Positions 49,340-61,265 of a DNA stretch of 64,000 nt are shown here, one piece after another (positions within the stretch are counted from its first letter, which is position 1; each line of letters opens with the position of its first letter). The notes beneath the pieces are model-generated. The model saw only the letters and a program-made list of their open reading frames with translations, was not told where the DNA came from and ran no database searches. This DNA is from Cervus elaphus (Eukaryota; Chordata; Mammalia; Artiodactyla; Cervidae). Position numbers and translations under genes: made by a program. Where the stretch lies: contig NC_057845.1 of assembly GCF_910594005.1 (NCBI RefSeq), positions 496,001 to 560,000 on the forward strand, written 5' to 3'.

Positions 49340-50132
49340 TTGGTCCACGGAGCTCTTTCATGTTGCTACAGTGACCTCAGGATCCCTCTAGCCTAGAAAC
49401 AGTGTTCTTGGGGATTCTCTGGAGTGCCATCAAGGAAATCAAGGCTCCTTTCATGTGTGATGTGCAACACGGAATTGCTCTGCACGCAGTGCTGGGGAAT
49501 TGGGACTCATCTCGCGGCGAGGGGGAAGTCTCATGGTTTTTCTCGAGTTGCGGCGGGAACCTGGGGTATATTCTAGAGTTAGGATGGGGATGGCCCTTCC
49601 AACCACGTGTTTGTTCAGCCACGTCAGGACACCTGCCTAGTTGCGAGGGACAACTCGGGATTCTCCTCGAGGCTTGGCAGGGCAATTGGGACGCCTCTCC
49701 AGCTGAGGCGGGAGACCATGGGTCCCTTTCCACGTGCCACAGGAATCCTGGGAATCCTATCAAGGTTCACAGGGGTCAGGCATCGTCTCTTTGGAGGCAC
49801 TGATCTCCGCGTACCTCTGGAGTTTTCAAAGAATGTGAGGCCTCCGGTCACGATGAGGTGGGGAACTAGGTCTTTCTCTGTGGTCTCCACAGGGGATTCA
49901 GACACCTTTCGTCATGGGAGATGCAAGACGAGTCTGCATTCAAGTCACTGCAGGGATATCCGGCCTTATTTCGAGTCAGGGCATCGCGGTGTCCATTCCA
50001 CTTGAGGCCGCAAACTCAGGGTCCCTCTCACATACCTAGAGCTGAGAGAAGCCTCCTCTTGAGGTGCTTGTGGTAAGTGGGTATTTCTCTGGAGTCGAAG
50101 CCAAAGAATTACCTCTCATCTCGAGTTGATAT
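49340..50132 (+). repeat. Monomer 63
   Basis: 793 bp. It has 'ctagcctagaaac', 'gtgctggggaattgg', 'caaggttcacaggggtcagg' and 'tctctttggagg', the last two with small losses. Confidence 0.95.
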
Positions 50133-50928
50133 TTGGTCCACGGAGCTCTTTCGCGTTGCTACAGTGACCTCAGGATCCCTTTAGCATGGAAACAGTGTTC
50201 GTGGGGTTTCTCTGGATTGCCCTTAAGGAAATCAAGGCTCCTTTCTTGTGTGATGTGCAACACGGAATTGCTCAGCATGCAGTGCAGGTGAATCTGGCCA
50301 CATCTCGCGGCGAGCGGGAAGTCTCATGGTTTTTCTCGAGTTGCGGCGGGAACCTGGGGTATATTCTCGAGTTACGACGGGGATGGCCCTTCCACCCACG
50401 TGTTTGTTCAGCGACGTCAGGACTCCTGCCTAGTTGCGAGGGACAACTCGGGATTCTCCTCGAGGCTTGGCAGGGCAATTGGGACGCCTCTCCAGCTGAG
50501 GCTGGAGACCAAGTGTCCCTATCCACATGCCACAGGAATCCTGGGACTCCTATCAAGTTTCACGAGGAGTCAGGCATCGTCTCCTTTGGAGGCACTGATC
50601 TCTGAGTACCTCTGGAGTTTTCAAAGGATGTGAGGCCTCTGGTCGCGATGAGGTGGGGAACTAGGTGTTTCTCTGTGGTCTCCACAGGGGATTCAGGCAT
50701 CCTTTCATCTTTGGAGAAGCAAGACGAGCTTGCATTCAAGTCACTGCAGGGATATCTGGTCTTATTTCGAGTCAGGGCATCGCGGTGTCCATTCCACTTA
50801 AAGCTGCAAATTCAGGGTCCCTCTCACATACATAGAGCTGAGAGAAGCCTCCTCTTGAGGTGCTTGTGGTAAGGTGGTATTTCTCTGGAGTCGAAGCCAG
50901 GGAATAACCTCTCATCTCGAGTTGATGT
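50133..50928 (+). repeat. Monomer 64
   Basis: 796 bp. Private changes are 'ctttagcatggaaac', 'ggattgcccttaagg', 'gcgagcgggaag', 'atctctgagtacc' and 'cacttaaagctgc'. Confidence 0.95.
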
Positions 50929-51723
50929 TGGGTCCACGGAGCACTTTCGTGTTGCTACAGTGAGCTGCGGATCCCTCTAGCCTTGAAACAGTGTTCTTGG
51001 GGTTTCTCTGGAGTGCCAACAAGGGAATCAAGGCTCCTTTCATGTGTGATGTGCAACACGGAATTGCTCTGCACGCAGTGCCGGGGAATCGGGCCTCATC
51101 TCACGGCTTGGGGAAGTCTCATGGTTTTTCTCGAGTTGAGGCGGGAACCTGGGGTATATTCTCGAGTTACGACGGGGATGGCCCTTCCACGCACGTGTTT
51201 GGTCAGCTACGTCAGGACTCCTGCCTAGTTGTGAGGGACAACTCGGGATTCTCCTCGAGGCTTGACAGGGCAATTGGGGCGCCTCTCCAGCTGAGTCGGG
51301 AGACCAAGTGTCTCTTTCCACGTGCCACAGCAATCCTGGGACTCTTATTAAGTTTCACGAGGAGTCAGGCATCGTCTCCTTTGGAGGCACTGATCTCCGG
51401 GTACCTCTGGAGTTTTCAAAGGATGTGAGGCCTCCGGTCGCGATGAGGTGGGGAACTAGGTCTTTCTCTCTGGTCTCCATAGGGGATTCAGTTATACTTT
51501 CGTCATGGGAGATGCAAGACGAGCGTCCATTCAAGTCACTGCAGGGATATCCGGCCTTATTTCGAGTCAGGGCATCGTGGTGTCCATTCCACTTGAGGCT
51601 GTAAACTCAGGGTCCCTTTCACATACCTAGAGCTGAGTGAAGCCTCCTCTTGAGGTGCTTGTGGTAAGGTGGTATTCCTCTGGAGTCGAAGCCAGGGACT
51701 AACCTCTCATCTCGAGTTGATTC
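50929..51723 (+). repeat. Monomer 65
   Basis: 795 bp. Partner of 74 (+7154) and 70 ('ttggtcagctacg', 'cttgacagggcaattgggg', 'cacagcaatcc', 'tcagttatactttcg'). Confidence 0.95.
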
Positions 51724-52518
51724 TTGGTTCACAGAGATCTTTCGTGTTGCTACAGTGACCTCAGGATCCCTCTAGCCTTGAAACAGTGTTCTTTTGGTTT
51801 CTCTGGAGTACCATCAAGGAAATCAAGGCTCCTTTCATGTGTGATGTGCAACACGGAATTCCTCTGCACGCAGTGCAGGGGAATCGGGCCTCATCTCGCG
51901 GCGAGGGGGAACTCTCGTGGTTTTTCACGAGTTGCGGCAGGAACCTGGCGTATATTCTCGAGTTACGACGGGGATGGCCCTTCCACCCACGTGTTTGTTT
52001 AGCGACGTCAGGACTCCTGCCTAGTTTCGAGGGACAACTCGGGATTCTCCTCGAGGCTTGGCAGGGTAATTGGGACGCCTCTCCAGCTGAGGCGGGAGAC
52101 CAAGTGTCCCTTTCCACTTGCCACAGGAATCCTGGGACTCGTATCAAGTTTGACGAGGAGTCAGGCATCGTCCCGTTTGGAGGCACTGATCTCCGCATAC
52201 CTCTAGAATTTTCAAAGGATTTGAGGCCTCCAGGCGCGATGAGGTGGGGAACTAGGTCTATCTCTGTGGTCTCCACAGGGGATTCAGACATCCTTTCATC
52301 TTGGGAGACGCAAGACGAGCCTGCATTCAAGGCACTGCAGGGATATCCGGCCTTATTTCGAGTCAGGGCATGGCGCTGTCCATTCCCCTTGAGGCTGTAA
52401 ACTCAGGGTTCCTTCACATACTTAGAGCTGAGAGAAGCCTCCTCTTGAGGTGCTTGTGGTAAGGTGGTATTCCTCTGGAGTCGAAGCCAGGGACTAACCT
52501 CTCATCTCGAGTTGATTT
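51724..52518 (+). repeat. Monomer 66
   Basis: 795 bp. Partner of 75 at +7155 ('ctggcgtatattc', 'cgtcccgtttggagg', 'aaaggatttgagg'). It has an EcoRI site (51856-51861). The corresponding type is missing between 70 and 71. Confidence 0.95.
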
Positions 52519-53313
52519 TTGGTCTACGGAGCTCTTTCGTGTTGCCACAGTGACCTCAGGTTTCCTCTAGCCTTGAAACAGTGTTCTTGGGGTTTCTCTG
52601 GAGTGCCATCAAGGAAATCAAGGCTCCTTTCCTGTGTGATGTGCAACACGGAATTGCTCTGCACACAGTGCAGGGGAATCGGGCCGCATCTCGTGGCGAG
52701 GGGGAAGTCTCATGGTTTTTCTCGAGTTGCGGCGGGAACCTGGGGTATATTCTCGAGTTACGACGGGGATGGCCCTTCCACCCAGGTGATTGTTCAGCGA
52801 CGTCAGGACTCCTGCCTAGTTTCGACGGACAACTCGGGATTCTCCTCGAGGCTTGGCAGGGCAATTTGGACGCCTCTCCAGTGAGGCGGGAGACCAAGGG
52901 TCCCTTTCCACGTGCCACAGGAATCCTGGGACTCCTATCAAGTTTCACGAGGAGTCAGGCATCGTCTCCTTTGCAGGCACTGATCTCCGCATACCTCTGG
53001 AGTTTTCAAAGGATGTGAGGCCTCCGGTCGCGATGAGGTGGGGAACTAGGTCTTTCTCTGTGGTCTCCACAGGGGATTCAGACATCCTTTCGTCTTGGGA
53101 GATGCAAGACGAGCCTGCATTCAAGTCACTGCAGGGATATCCGGCCTTATTTTGAGTCAGGGCATCGCGGTGTCCATTCCACTTGAGGCAGCAAACTCAG
53201 GGTCCCTCTCACATACCTAGAGCTGAGAGAAGCCTCTTCTTGAGGTGCTTGTGGTAAGGTGGTATTCCTCTGGAGTCGAAGCCAGGTACTAACCTCTCAT
53301 CTCGAGTTGATTT
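52519..53313 (+). repeat. Monomer 67
   Basis: 795 bp. Partner of 71 at +3179 ('ctgcacacagtgc', 'cccaggtgattg', 'ctccagtgaggcggg', 'tattttgagtcagg'). Confidence 0.95.
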
Positions 53314-54108
53314 TTGGTCCACGGTGCTCTTTCGTGTTGCTACAGTGACCTCAGGATCCCTCTAGCCTTGAAACAGTGTTCTTGGGGTTTCTCTGGAGTG
53401 CCATCAAGGAAATCAAGGCTCCTTTCCTGTGTGATGTGCAACACGGAATTGCTCTGCACGCAGTGCAGGGGAATCTGGCCTCATCTCGCGGCGAGGGGCA
53501 AGTCTCATGGTTTTTCTCGAGTTGCGGCGGGAACCTGGGGTATATTCTCGAGTTACGACGGGGATGGCCCTTCCACCCACGTGTTTGTTCAGCGACGTCA
53601 GGACTCCTGCCTAGTTGCGAGGGACAACTCGGGATTCTCCTCGAGGCTTGGCAGGGCAATTGGGACGCCTCTCCAGCTGAGGCGGGAGACCAAGGGTCCC
53701 TTTCCACGTGCCACAGGAATCCTGGGACTCCTATCAAGTTTCACGAGGACTCAGGCATCGTCTCCTTTGGAGGCACTGATCTCCGCGTACCTCTGGAGTT
53801 TTCAAAGGATGTGAGGCCTCCGGTCGCGATGAGGTGGGGAACTAGGTCTTTCTCTGTGGTGTCCATAGGGGATTCAGATAAACTTTCGTCATGGGAGATG
53901 CAAGACGAGCCTGCATTCAAGTCACTGAAGGGATATCCGGCCTTATTTCGAATCAGGGCATCGCGGTGTCCATTCCACTTGAGGCCGCAAACTCACGGTC
54001 CCTCTCACATACCTAGAGCTGAGAGAAGCCTCCGCTTGTTGTGCTTCGGAAAGGTAGTATTCCTCTGGAGTCGAAGCCAGGGACTAACTTCTCATCTCCA
54101 GTTGATTC
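53314..54108 (+). repeat. Monomer 68
   Basis: 795 bp. Partner of 72 at +3179 ('ccacggtgctctttc' or 'ccatggtgctctttc', 'gattcagataaactttcg', 'tcactgaaggg', 'gtgcttcggaaagg'). Confidence 0.95.
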
Positions 54109-54903
54109 TTAGTCCACGGAGCTCTTTTATTTTGCTACAGTGACCTCAGGATCCCTCTAGCCTTGAAACAGTGATCTTGGGGTTTCTCTGGAGTGCCATC
54201 AAGGAAATCAAGGCTCCTTTCATGTGTGATGTGCAACACGGAATTGCTCTGCACGCAGTGCCGGGGAATCGGGCCTCATACCGCGGCGAGGGGGAAGTCA
54301 CAGATTTTTCTCGAGTTGCGGCGAGAACCTGGGGTATATTCTCGAGTGACGACGGGGATGGCCCTTCCACACACGTGTTTCCTCAACGACGTCAGGACTC
54401 CTGCCTAGTTGCGAGGGACATCTCGGGATTCTCCTCGAGGCTTGGCAGGGCAATTGGGACGCCTCTCCAGCTGAGGCGGGAGACCAAGGGTCCCTTTCCA
54501 CGTGCCACAGGAATCCTGGGACTCCTATCAAGTTTCACGAGGAGTCAGGCCTCGTCTCCTATGGAGGCACGGATCTCCGCGTACCTCTGGAGTTTTCAAA
54601 GGATGTGAGTTCGCCGGTCGCGATGAGGTGGGCTACTAGGTCTTTCTCTGTGGACTCCACAGGGGATTCAGACATCCTTTCGTCTTCGGAGATGCAAGAC
54701 GAGCCTGCATTCAAGTCACTGCAGGGATATCCGGCCTTATTTCGAGCCAGGGCATCGTGGTGTCCATTCCACTTGAGGCCGCAAACTCAGGGTCCCTCTC
54801 ACATACCTAGAACTGAGAGAAGCCTCCTCTTGAGGTGCTTGTGGTAAGGTGGTATTCCTCTGGATTTGAAGCCAGGGAATAACCTCTCATCTTGAGTTGA
54901 TTT
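54109..54903 (+). repeat. Monomer 69
   Basis: 795 bp. Partner of 73 at +3179 ('ttttattttgctac', 'gtcacagatttttc', 'gagtgacgacgg', 'gtgagttcgccgg', 'gtgggctactagg'). Confidence 0.95.
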
Positions 54904-55697
54904 TTGGTCCACGGAGCTCTTTCATGTTGCTACAGTGACCTCAGGATCCCTCTAGCCTTGAAACAGTGTTCTTGGGGTTTCTCTGGAGTGCCATCAAGGA
55001 AATCAAGGCTCCTTTCATGTGTGATGAGCAACACGGAATTGCTCTGCACGCAGTGCAGGGGAATCGGGCCTCATCTCGCAGCGAGGGGGAAGTCTCATGG
55101 TTTTTCTCGAGTTGAGGCGGGAACCTGGGGTATATTCTCGAGTTACGACGGGGATGGCCCTTCCACCCACGTGTTTGGTCAGCTACGTCAGGACTCCTGC
55201 CTAGTTGCGAGGGACAACTCAGGATTCTCCTCGAGGCTTGACAGGGCAATTGGGGCGCCTCTCCAGCTGAGTCGGGAGACCAAGTGTCTCTTTCCACGTG
55301 CCACAGCAATCCTGGGACTCCTATCAAGTTTCACGAGGAGTCAGGCATCGTCTCCTTTGGAGGCACTGATCTCCGGGTACCTCTGGAGTTTTCAAAGGAT
55401 GTGAGCCCTCCGGTCGCGATGAGGTGGGGAACTAGGTCTTTCTCTCTGGTCTCCATAGGGGATTCAGTTATACTTTCGTCATGGGAGATGCAAGACGAGC
55501 GTCCATTCAAGTCACTGCAGGGATATCCGGCCTTATTTCGAGTCAGGGCATCGTGGTGTCCATTCCACTTGAGGCTGCAAACTCAGGGTCCCTTTCACAT
55601 ACCTAGAGCTGAGAGACGCCTCCTCTTGAGGTGATGTGGTAAGGTGGTATTCCTCTGGAGTCGAAGCCAGGGACTAACCTCTCATCTCGAGTGATTT
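54904..55697 (+). repeat. Monomer 70
   Basis: 794 bp. Partner of 74 at +3179, and of 65. The end carries 'gaggtgatgtggtaagg' and 'ctcgagtgattttt', small losses that mark the junction to 71. Confidence 0.95.
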
Positions 55698-56492
55698 TTC
55701 GTCCACGGAGCTCTTTCGTGTTGCCACAGTGACCTCAGGTTTCCTCTAGCCTTGAAACAGTGTTCTTGGGGTTTCTCTGGAGTGCCATCAAGGAAATCAA
55801 GGCTCCTTTCCTGTGTGATGTGCAACACGGAATTGCTCTGCACACAGTGCAGGGGAATCGGGCCGCATCTCGTGGCGAGGGGGAAGTCTCATGGTTTTTC
55901 TCGAGTTGCGGCGGGAACCTGGGGTATATTCTCGAGTTACGACGGGGATGGCCCTTCCACCCAGGTGATTGTTCAGCGACGTCAGGACTCCTGCCTAGTT
56001 TCGACGGACAATTCGGGATTCTCCTCGAGGCTTGGCAGGGCAATTTGGACGCCTCTCCAGTGAGGCGGGAGACCAAGGGTTCCTTTCCACGTGCCACAGG
56101 AATCCTTGGACTCCTATCAAGTTTCACGAGGAGTCAGGCATCGTCTCCTTTGGAGGCACTGATCTCCGCGTACCTCTGGAGTTTTCAAAGGATGTGAGGC
56201 CTCCGGTCGCGATGAGGTGGGGAACTAGGTCTTTCTCTGTGGTCTCCACAGGGGATTCAGACATCCTTTCGTCTTGGGAGATGCAAGACGAGCCTGCATT
56301 CAAGTCACTGCAGGGATATCCGGCCTTATTTTGAGTCAGGGCATCGCGGTGTCCATTCCACTTGAGGCCGCAAACTCAGGGTCCCTCTCACATACCTAGA
56401 GCTGAGAGAAATCTCTTCTTGAGGTGCTTGTGGTAAGGTGGTATTCCTCTGGAGTCGAAGCCAGGGACTAACCTCTCATCTCGAGTTGATTT
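55698..56492 (+). repeat. Monomer 71
   Basis: 795 bp. Partner of 67 at +3179. Differences include 'aagggttcctttcc' and 'aatccttggactcc'. Confidence 0.95.
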
Positions 56493-57287
56493 TTGGTCCA
56501 TGGTGCTCTTTCGTGTTGCTACAGTGACCTCAGGATCCCTCTAGCCTTGAAACAGTGTTCTTGGGGTTTCTCTGGAGTGCCATCAAGGAAATCAAGGCTC
56601 CTTTCCTGTGTGATGTGCAACACGGAATTGCTCTGCACGCAGTGCAGGGGAATCTGGCCTCATCTCGCGGCGAGGGGGAAGTCTCATGGTTTTTCTCGAG
56701 TTGCGGCGGGAACCTGGGGTATATTCTCGAGTTACGACGGGGATGGCCCTTCCACCCACGTGTTTGTTCAGCGACGTCAGGACTCCTGCCTAGTTGCGAG
56801 GGACAACTCGGGATTCTCCTCGAGGCTTGGCAGGGCAATTGGGACGCCTCTCCAGCTGAGGCGGGAGACCAAGGGTCCCTTTCCACGTGCCACAGGAATC
56901 CTGGGACTCCAATCAAGTTTCACGAGGACTCAGGCATCGTCTCCTTTGGAGGCACTGATCTCCGCGTACCTCTGGAGTTTTCAAAGGATGTGAGGCCTCC
57001 GGTCGCGATGAGGTGGGGAACTAGGTCTTTCTCTGTGGTGTCCATAGGGGATTCAGATAAACTTTCGTCATGGGAGATGCAAGACGAGCCTGCATTCAAG
57101 TCACTGAAGGGATATCCGGCCTTATTTCGAATCAGGGCATCGCGGTGTCCATTCCACTTGAGGCCGCAAACTCAGGGTCCCTCTCACATACCTAGAGCTG
57201 AGAGAAGCCTCCGCTTGTTGTGCTTCGGAAAGGTGGTATTCCTCTGGAGTCGAAGCCAGGGACTAACTTCTCATCTCCAGTTGATTC
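56480..57287 (+). repeat. 31-bp subrepeat structure inside one monomer (type example)
   Basis: In monomer 72 consecutive 31-base blocks can be laid off exactly, starting at 56695, 56726, 56757, 56788, 56819, 56850, 56881, 56912 and 56943. Most begin with a diverged form of 'ctcgagttg' and end in 'ct' or 'tt' after a purine-rich centre. Blocks of 30-31 bp can also be laid through the rest of the monomer (for example 'gtcactgcag...', 'gtcagggcat...', 'ggccgcaaac...', each 31 bases to the next). About 25.7 units make one monomer, so one unit is incomplete or a few bases have been lost. Blocks within a monomer are far more diverged from each other than whole monomers are, so amplification of the 31-mer is older than the present array. 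Confidence 0.85.
56493..57287 (+). repeat. Monomer 72
   Basis: 795 bp. Partner of 68 at +3179. Close to the array consensus on the left, and used above as the example for the 31-bp register. Confidence 0.95.
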
Positions 57288-58082
57288 TTAGTCCACGGAG
57301 CTCTTTTATTTTGCTACGGTGACCTCAGGATCCCTCTAGCCTTGAAACAGTGTTCTTGGGGTTTCTCTGGAGTGCCATCAAGGAAATCAAGTCTCCTTTC
57401 ATGTGTGATGTGCAACACGTAATTGCTCTGCACGCAGTGCCGGGGAATCGGGCCTCATCTCGCGGCGAGGGGGAAGTCACAGATTTTTCTCGAGTTGCGG
57501 CGAGAACCTGCAGTATATTCTCGAGTGACGACGGGGATGGCCCTTCCACACACGTGTTTCTTCAACGACGTCAGGACTCCTGCCTAGTTGCGAGGGACAA
57601 CTCGGGATTCTCCTCGAGGCTTGGCAGGGCAATTGGGACGCCTCTCCAGCTGAGGCGGGAGACCAAGGGTCCCTTTCCACGTGCCACAGGAATCCTGGGA
57701 CTCCTATCAAGTTTCACGAGGAGTCAGGCATCGTCTCCTATGGAGGCACGGATCTCCGCGTACCTCTGGAGTTTTCAAAGGATGTGAGTTCGCCGGTCGC
57801 GATGAGGTGGGCTACTAGGTCTTTCTCTCTGGACTCCACAGGGGATTCAGACATCCTTTCGTCTTTGGAGATGCAAGACGAGCCTGCATTCAAGTCACTG
57901 CAGGGATATCCGGCCTTATTTCGAGCCAGGGCATCGTGGTGTCCATTCCACTTGAGGCCGCAAACTCAGGGTCCCTCTCACATACCTAGAACTGAGAGAA
58001 GCCTCCTCTTGAGGTGCTTGTGGTAAGGTGGTATTCCTCTGGATTTGAAGCCAGGGAATAACCTCTCATCTTGAGTTGATTT
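57288..58082 (+). repeat. Monomer 73
   Basis: 795 bp. Partner of 69 at +3179. It has 'aacacgtaattgc' and 'aacctgcagtatattc'. Confidence 0.95.
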
Positions 58083-58878
58083 TTGGTCCACGGAGCTCTT
58101 TCATGTTGCTACAGTGACCTCAGGATCCCTCTAGCCTTGAAACAGTGTTCTTGGGGTTTCTCTGGAGTGCCATCAAGGAAATCAAGGCTCCTTTCATGTG
58201 TGATGAGCAACACGGAATTGCTCTGCACGCAGTGCAGGGGAATCGGGCCTCATCTCGCAGCGAGGGGGAAGTCTCATGGTTTTTCTCGAGTTGAGGCGGG
58301 AACCTGGGGTATATTCTCGAGTTACGATGGGGATGGCCCTTCCACCCACGTGTTTGGTCAGCTACGGCAGGACTCCTGCCTAGTTGCGAGGGACAACTCG
58401 GGATTCTCCTCGAGGCTTGACAGGGCAATTGGGGCGCCTCTCCAGCTGAGTCGGGAGACCAAGTGTCTCTTTCCACGTGCCACAGCAATCCTGGGACTCT
58501 TATTAAGTTTCACGAGGAGTCAGGCATCGTCTCCTTTGGAGGCACTGATCTCCTGGTACCTCTGGAGTTTTCAAAGGATGTGAGGCCTCCGGTCGCGATG
58601 AGGTGGGGAACTAGGTCTTTCCCTCTGGTCTCCATAGGGGATTCAGTTATACTTTCGTCATGGGAGATGCAAGACGAGCGTCCATTCAAGTCACTGCAGG
58701 GATATCCTACCTTATTTCGAGTCAGGGCATCGCGGTGTCCATTCCACTTGAGGCCGCAAACTCAGGGTCCCTCTCACATACCTAGAGCTGAGAGAAATCT
58801 ATTCTTGAGGTGCTTGTGGTAAGGTGGTATTCCTCTGGAGTCGAAGCCAGGGACTAACCTCTCATCTTGAGTTGATTT
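58083..58878 (+). repeat. Monomer 74
   Basis: 796 bp. Partner of 70 and 65. It shares 'gggactcttattaag' with 65 but not with 70. Confidence 0.95.
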
Positions 58879-59674
58879 TTGGTCCACGGAGCTCTTTCGT
58901 GTTGCCACAGTGACCTCAGGTTTCCTCTAGCCTTGAAACAGTGTTCTTGGGGTTTCTCTGGAGTGCCATCAAGGAAATCAAGGCTCCTTTCATGTGTGAT
59001 GTGCAACACGGAATTGCTCTGCACGCAGTGCAGGGGAATCGGGCCTCATCTCGCGGCGAGAGGGAACTCTCGTGGTTTTTCTCGAGTTGCGGCAGGAAAC
59101 TGGCGTATATTCTCGAGTTACAACGGGGATGTCCCTTCCACCCACGTGTTTGTTCAGCGACGTCAGGACTCCTGCCTAGTTTCGAGGGACAACTCGGGAT
59201 TATCCTCGAGGCTTGGCAGGGTAATTGGGACGCCTCTCCAGCTGAGGCGGGAGACCAAGTGTCATTTTCCACGTGCCACAGGAATCCTGGGACTCCTATG
59301 AAGTTTGACGAGGAGTCAGGCATCGTCCCGTTTGGAGGCACTGATCTCCGCATACCTCTAGAATTTTCAAAGGATTTGAGGCCTCCAGTCGCGATGAGGT
59401 GGGGAACTATGTCTTTCTCTGTGGTCTCCACAGGAGATTCAGACATCCTTTCGTCTTCGGAGATTCAAGTCGAGCCTGCATTCAAGTCACTGCAGGGATA
59501 TTCGGCCTTATTTCGAGTCAGGACATCGCGCTGTCCATTCCACTTGAGGCCGCAAACTCAGGGTCCCTCTCACATACCTAGAGCTGAGAGAAGCTTCCTC
59601 TTGAGGTGCTTGTGGTAAGGTGGTATTCCTCTGGAGTCGAAGCCAGGGACGAACCTCTCATCTCGAGTTGATTC
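58879..59674 (+). repeat. Monomer 75
   Basis: 796 bp. Partner of 66. The right end differs from 66 ('cattccacttgaggccgc' against 'cattccccttgaggctgt'). Confidence 0.95.
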
Positions 59675-60470
59675 TTGGTCCACGGAGCTCTTTCGTGTTG
59701 CTACAGTGACCTCAGGATCCCTCTAACCTTGACACAGTGTTCTTGGGGTTTCTCTGGAGTGCCATCAAGGAAATCAAGGCTCCTCTCATGTGTGATGTGC
59801 AACACGAAATTGCTCTGCACGCAGTGCATTGGAATCGGGCCTCATCTCGTGGCGAGGGGGAATTCTCATGGTTTTTCTCGAGTTGCGGCGGGAACCTGTG
59901 GTATATTCTCGAGTTACGACGGGGATGGCCCTTCCACCCACGTGTTTGTTCAGCGACGTCAGGACTCCTGCCTAGTTGCGAGGGACAACTCGGGATTCTC
60001 CTCGAGGCTTGGCAGGGCAATTGGGACGCCTCTCCAGCTGAGGCGGGAGACCAAGTGTGCCTTTCCACGTGCCACAGGAATCCTGGGACTCCTATCAAGT
60101 TTCACGAGGAGTCAGGCATCGTCTCCTTTGGAGGCACTGTTCTCCGCGTACCTCTGGATTTTTCAAAGGATGTGAGGCCTCCGGTCGTGATGAGGTGGGG
60201 AACTAGTTCTTTCTCTGTGGTCTCCACAGGGGATTCAGACATCCTTTCATCTTGGGAGATGCAAGACGAGCCTGTATTCAAGGCACTGCAGGGATATCCG
60301 GCCTTATTTCGACTCAGGGCATCGCGATGTCCATTCCCCTTGAGGCTGTAAATTCAGGGTCCCTCTCACATACTTAGAGCTGAGAGAAGCCTCCTCTTGA
60401 GGTGCTTGTGGTAAGGTGGTATTTCTCTGGAGTCGATGCCAGGGACTAACCTCTCATCTCGGGTTGATTC
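59675..60470 (+). repeat. Monomer 76
   Basis: 796 bp. It has 'ccttgacacagtg' and 'gtgcattggaatcg', an EcoRI site (59860-59865), and a right end shared with 66 and 77 ('ccccttgaggctgtaa'). Confidence 0.95.
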
Positions 60471-61265
60471 TTGGTCCACGGAGCTCTTTCGTGTTGCTAC
60501 AGTGACCTCAGGATCCCTCTAGCCTTGAAAAAGTGTTCTTGGTGTTTCTCTGGATTGCCATCAAGGAAATCAAGGCTCCTTTCATGTGTGATGTGCAACA
60601 CAGAATTGCTCTGCACGCAGTGCAGGGGAATCGGGCCTCATTTCGCGGCGACAGGGAAGTCTCATGGTTTTTCTCGAGTTGCGGTGGGAACCTGCGGTAT
60701 ATTTTCGAGTTACGACGGGGATGGCCCTTCCACCCACGTGTTTGTTCAGCCAGATCAGGACTCCTGCCTAGTTGCGAGGGACAACTCGGGATTCTCCTCG
60801 AGGCTTGGCAGGGCAATTGGGACGCCTCTCCAGCTGAGGAGGGAGACCAAGGGTCCCTTTCCACATGCCAAAGGAATCCTGGGACTCCTATCAAGTTTCA
60901 CGACGAGTCAGGCATCGTCTCCTTTGGAGGCACTGTTCTCCGCGTACCTCTGGAGTTTTCAAAGGATGTGAGGCCTCCGGTCGTGATGAGGTGGGGAACT
61001 AGGTCTTTCTCTGTGGTCTCCACAGGGGATTCAGACATCCTTTCATCTTGGGAGATGCAAGACGAGCCTGCATTCAAGGCACTGCAGGGATATCCGGCCT
61101 TATTTCGAATCAGGGCATCGCGATGTCCATTCCCCTTGAGGCTGTAAACTCAGGGTCCCTCTCACATACTTAGAGCTGAGAGAAGCCTCCTCTTGAGGTG
61201 CTTGTGGTAAGGTGGTATTCCTCTGGAGTCGATGCCAGGGACTAACCTCTCATCTCGGGTTGATT
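60471..61265 (+). repeat. Monomer 77
   Basis: 795 bp. Partner of 79 at +1590 ('caacacagaattgc', 'catttcgcggcgacaggg', 'cctgcggtatattttcg', 'cagccagatcagg'). Confidence 0.95.

Larger units (their letters stand above)
52500..55660 (+). repeat. 4-monomer HOR, copy 1 (monomers 67-70)
   Basis: This matches 55680-58830 at an offset of 3179 bp. Markers in order are 'ctccagtgaggcggg' (two bases lost from 'ctccagctgaggcggg'), 'gtgcttcggaaagg', 'gttgattcttagtcc', 'gtcacagatttttc', 'gtgagttcgccgg', 'ttggtcagctacg' and 'cacagcaatcc'. Confidence 0.9.
55680..58830 (+). repeat. 4-monomer HOR, copy 2 (monomers 71-74)
   Basis: This is the partner of 52500-55660 at +3179 bp. The last monomer (74) agrees with monomer 65 rather than 70 in 'gggactcttattaag', so exchange with a neighbouring unit probably continued after the duplication. 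Confidence 0.9.

Noticed and set aside
56721..56731. TATA-like 'ggtatattctcg' as a promoter
   Set aside because: It is an ordinary part of the 31-bp subrepeat with no initiator or downstream gene. Nothing in the sequence shows transcription from it.
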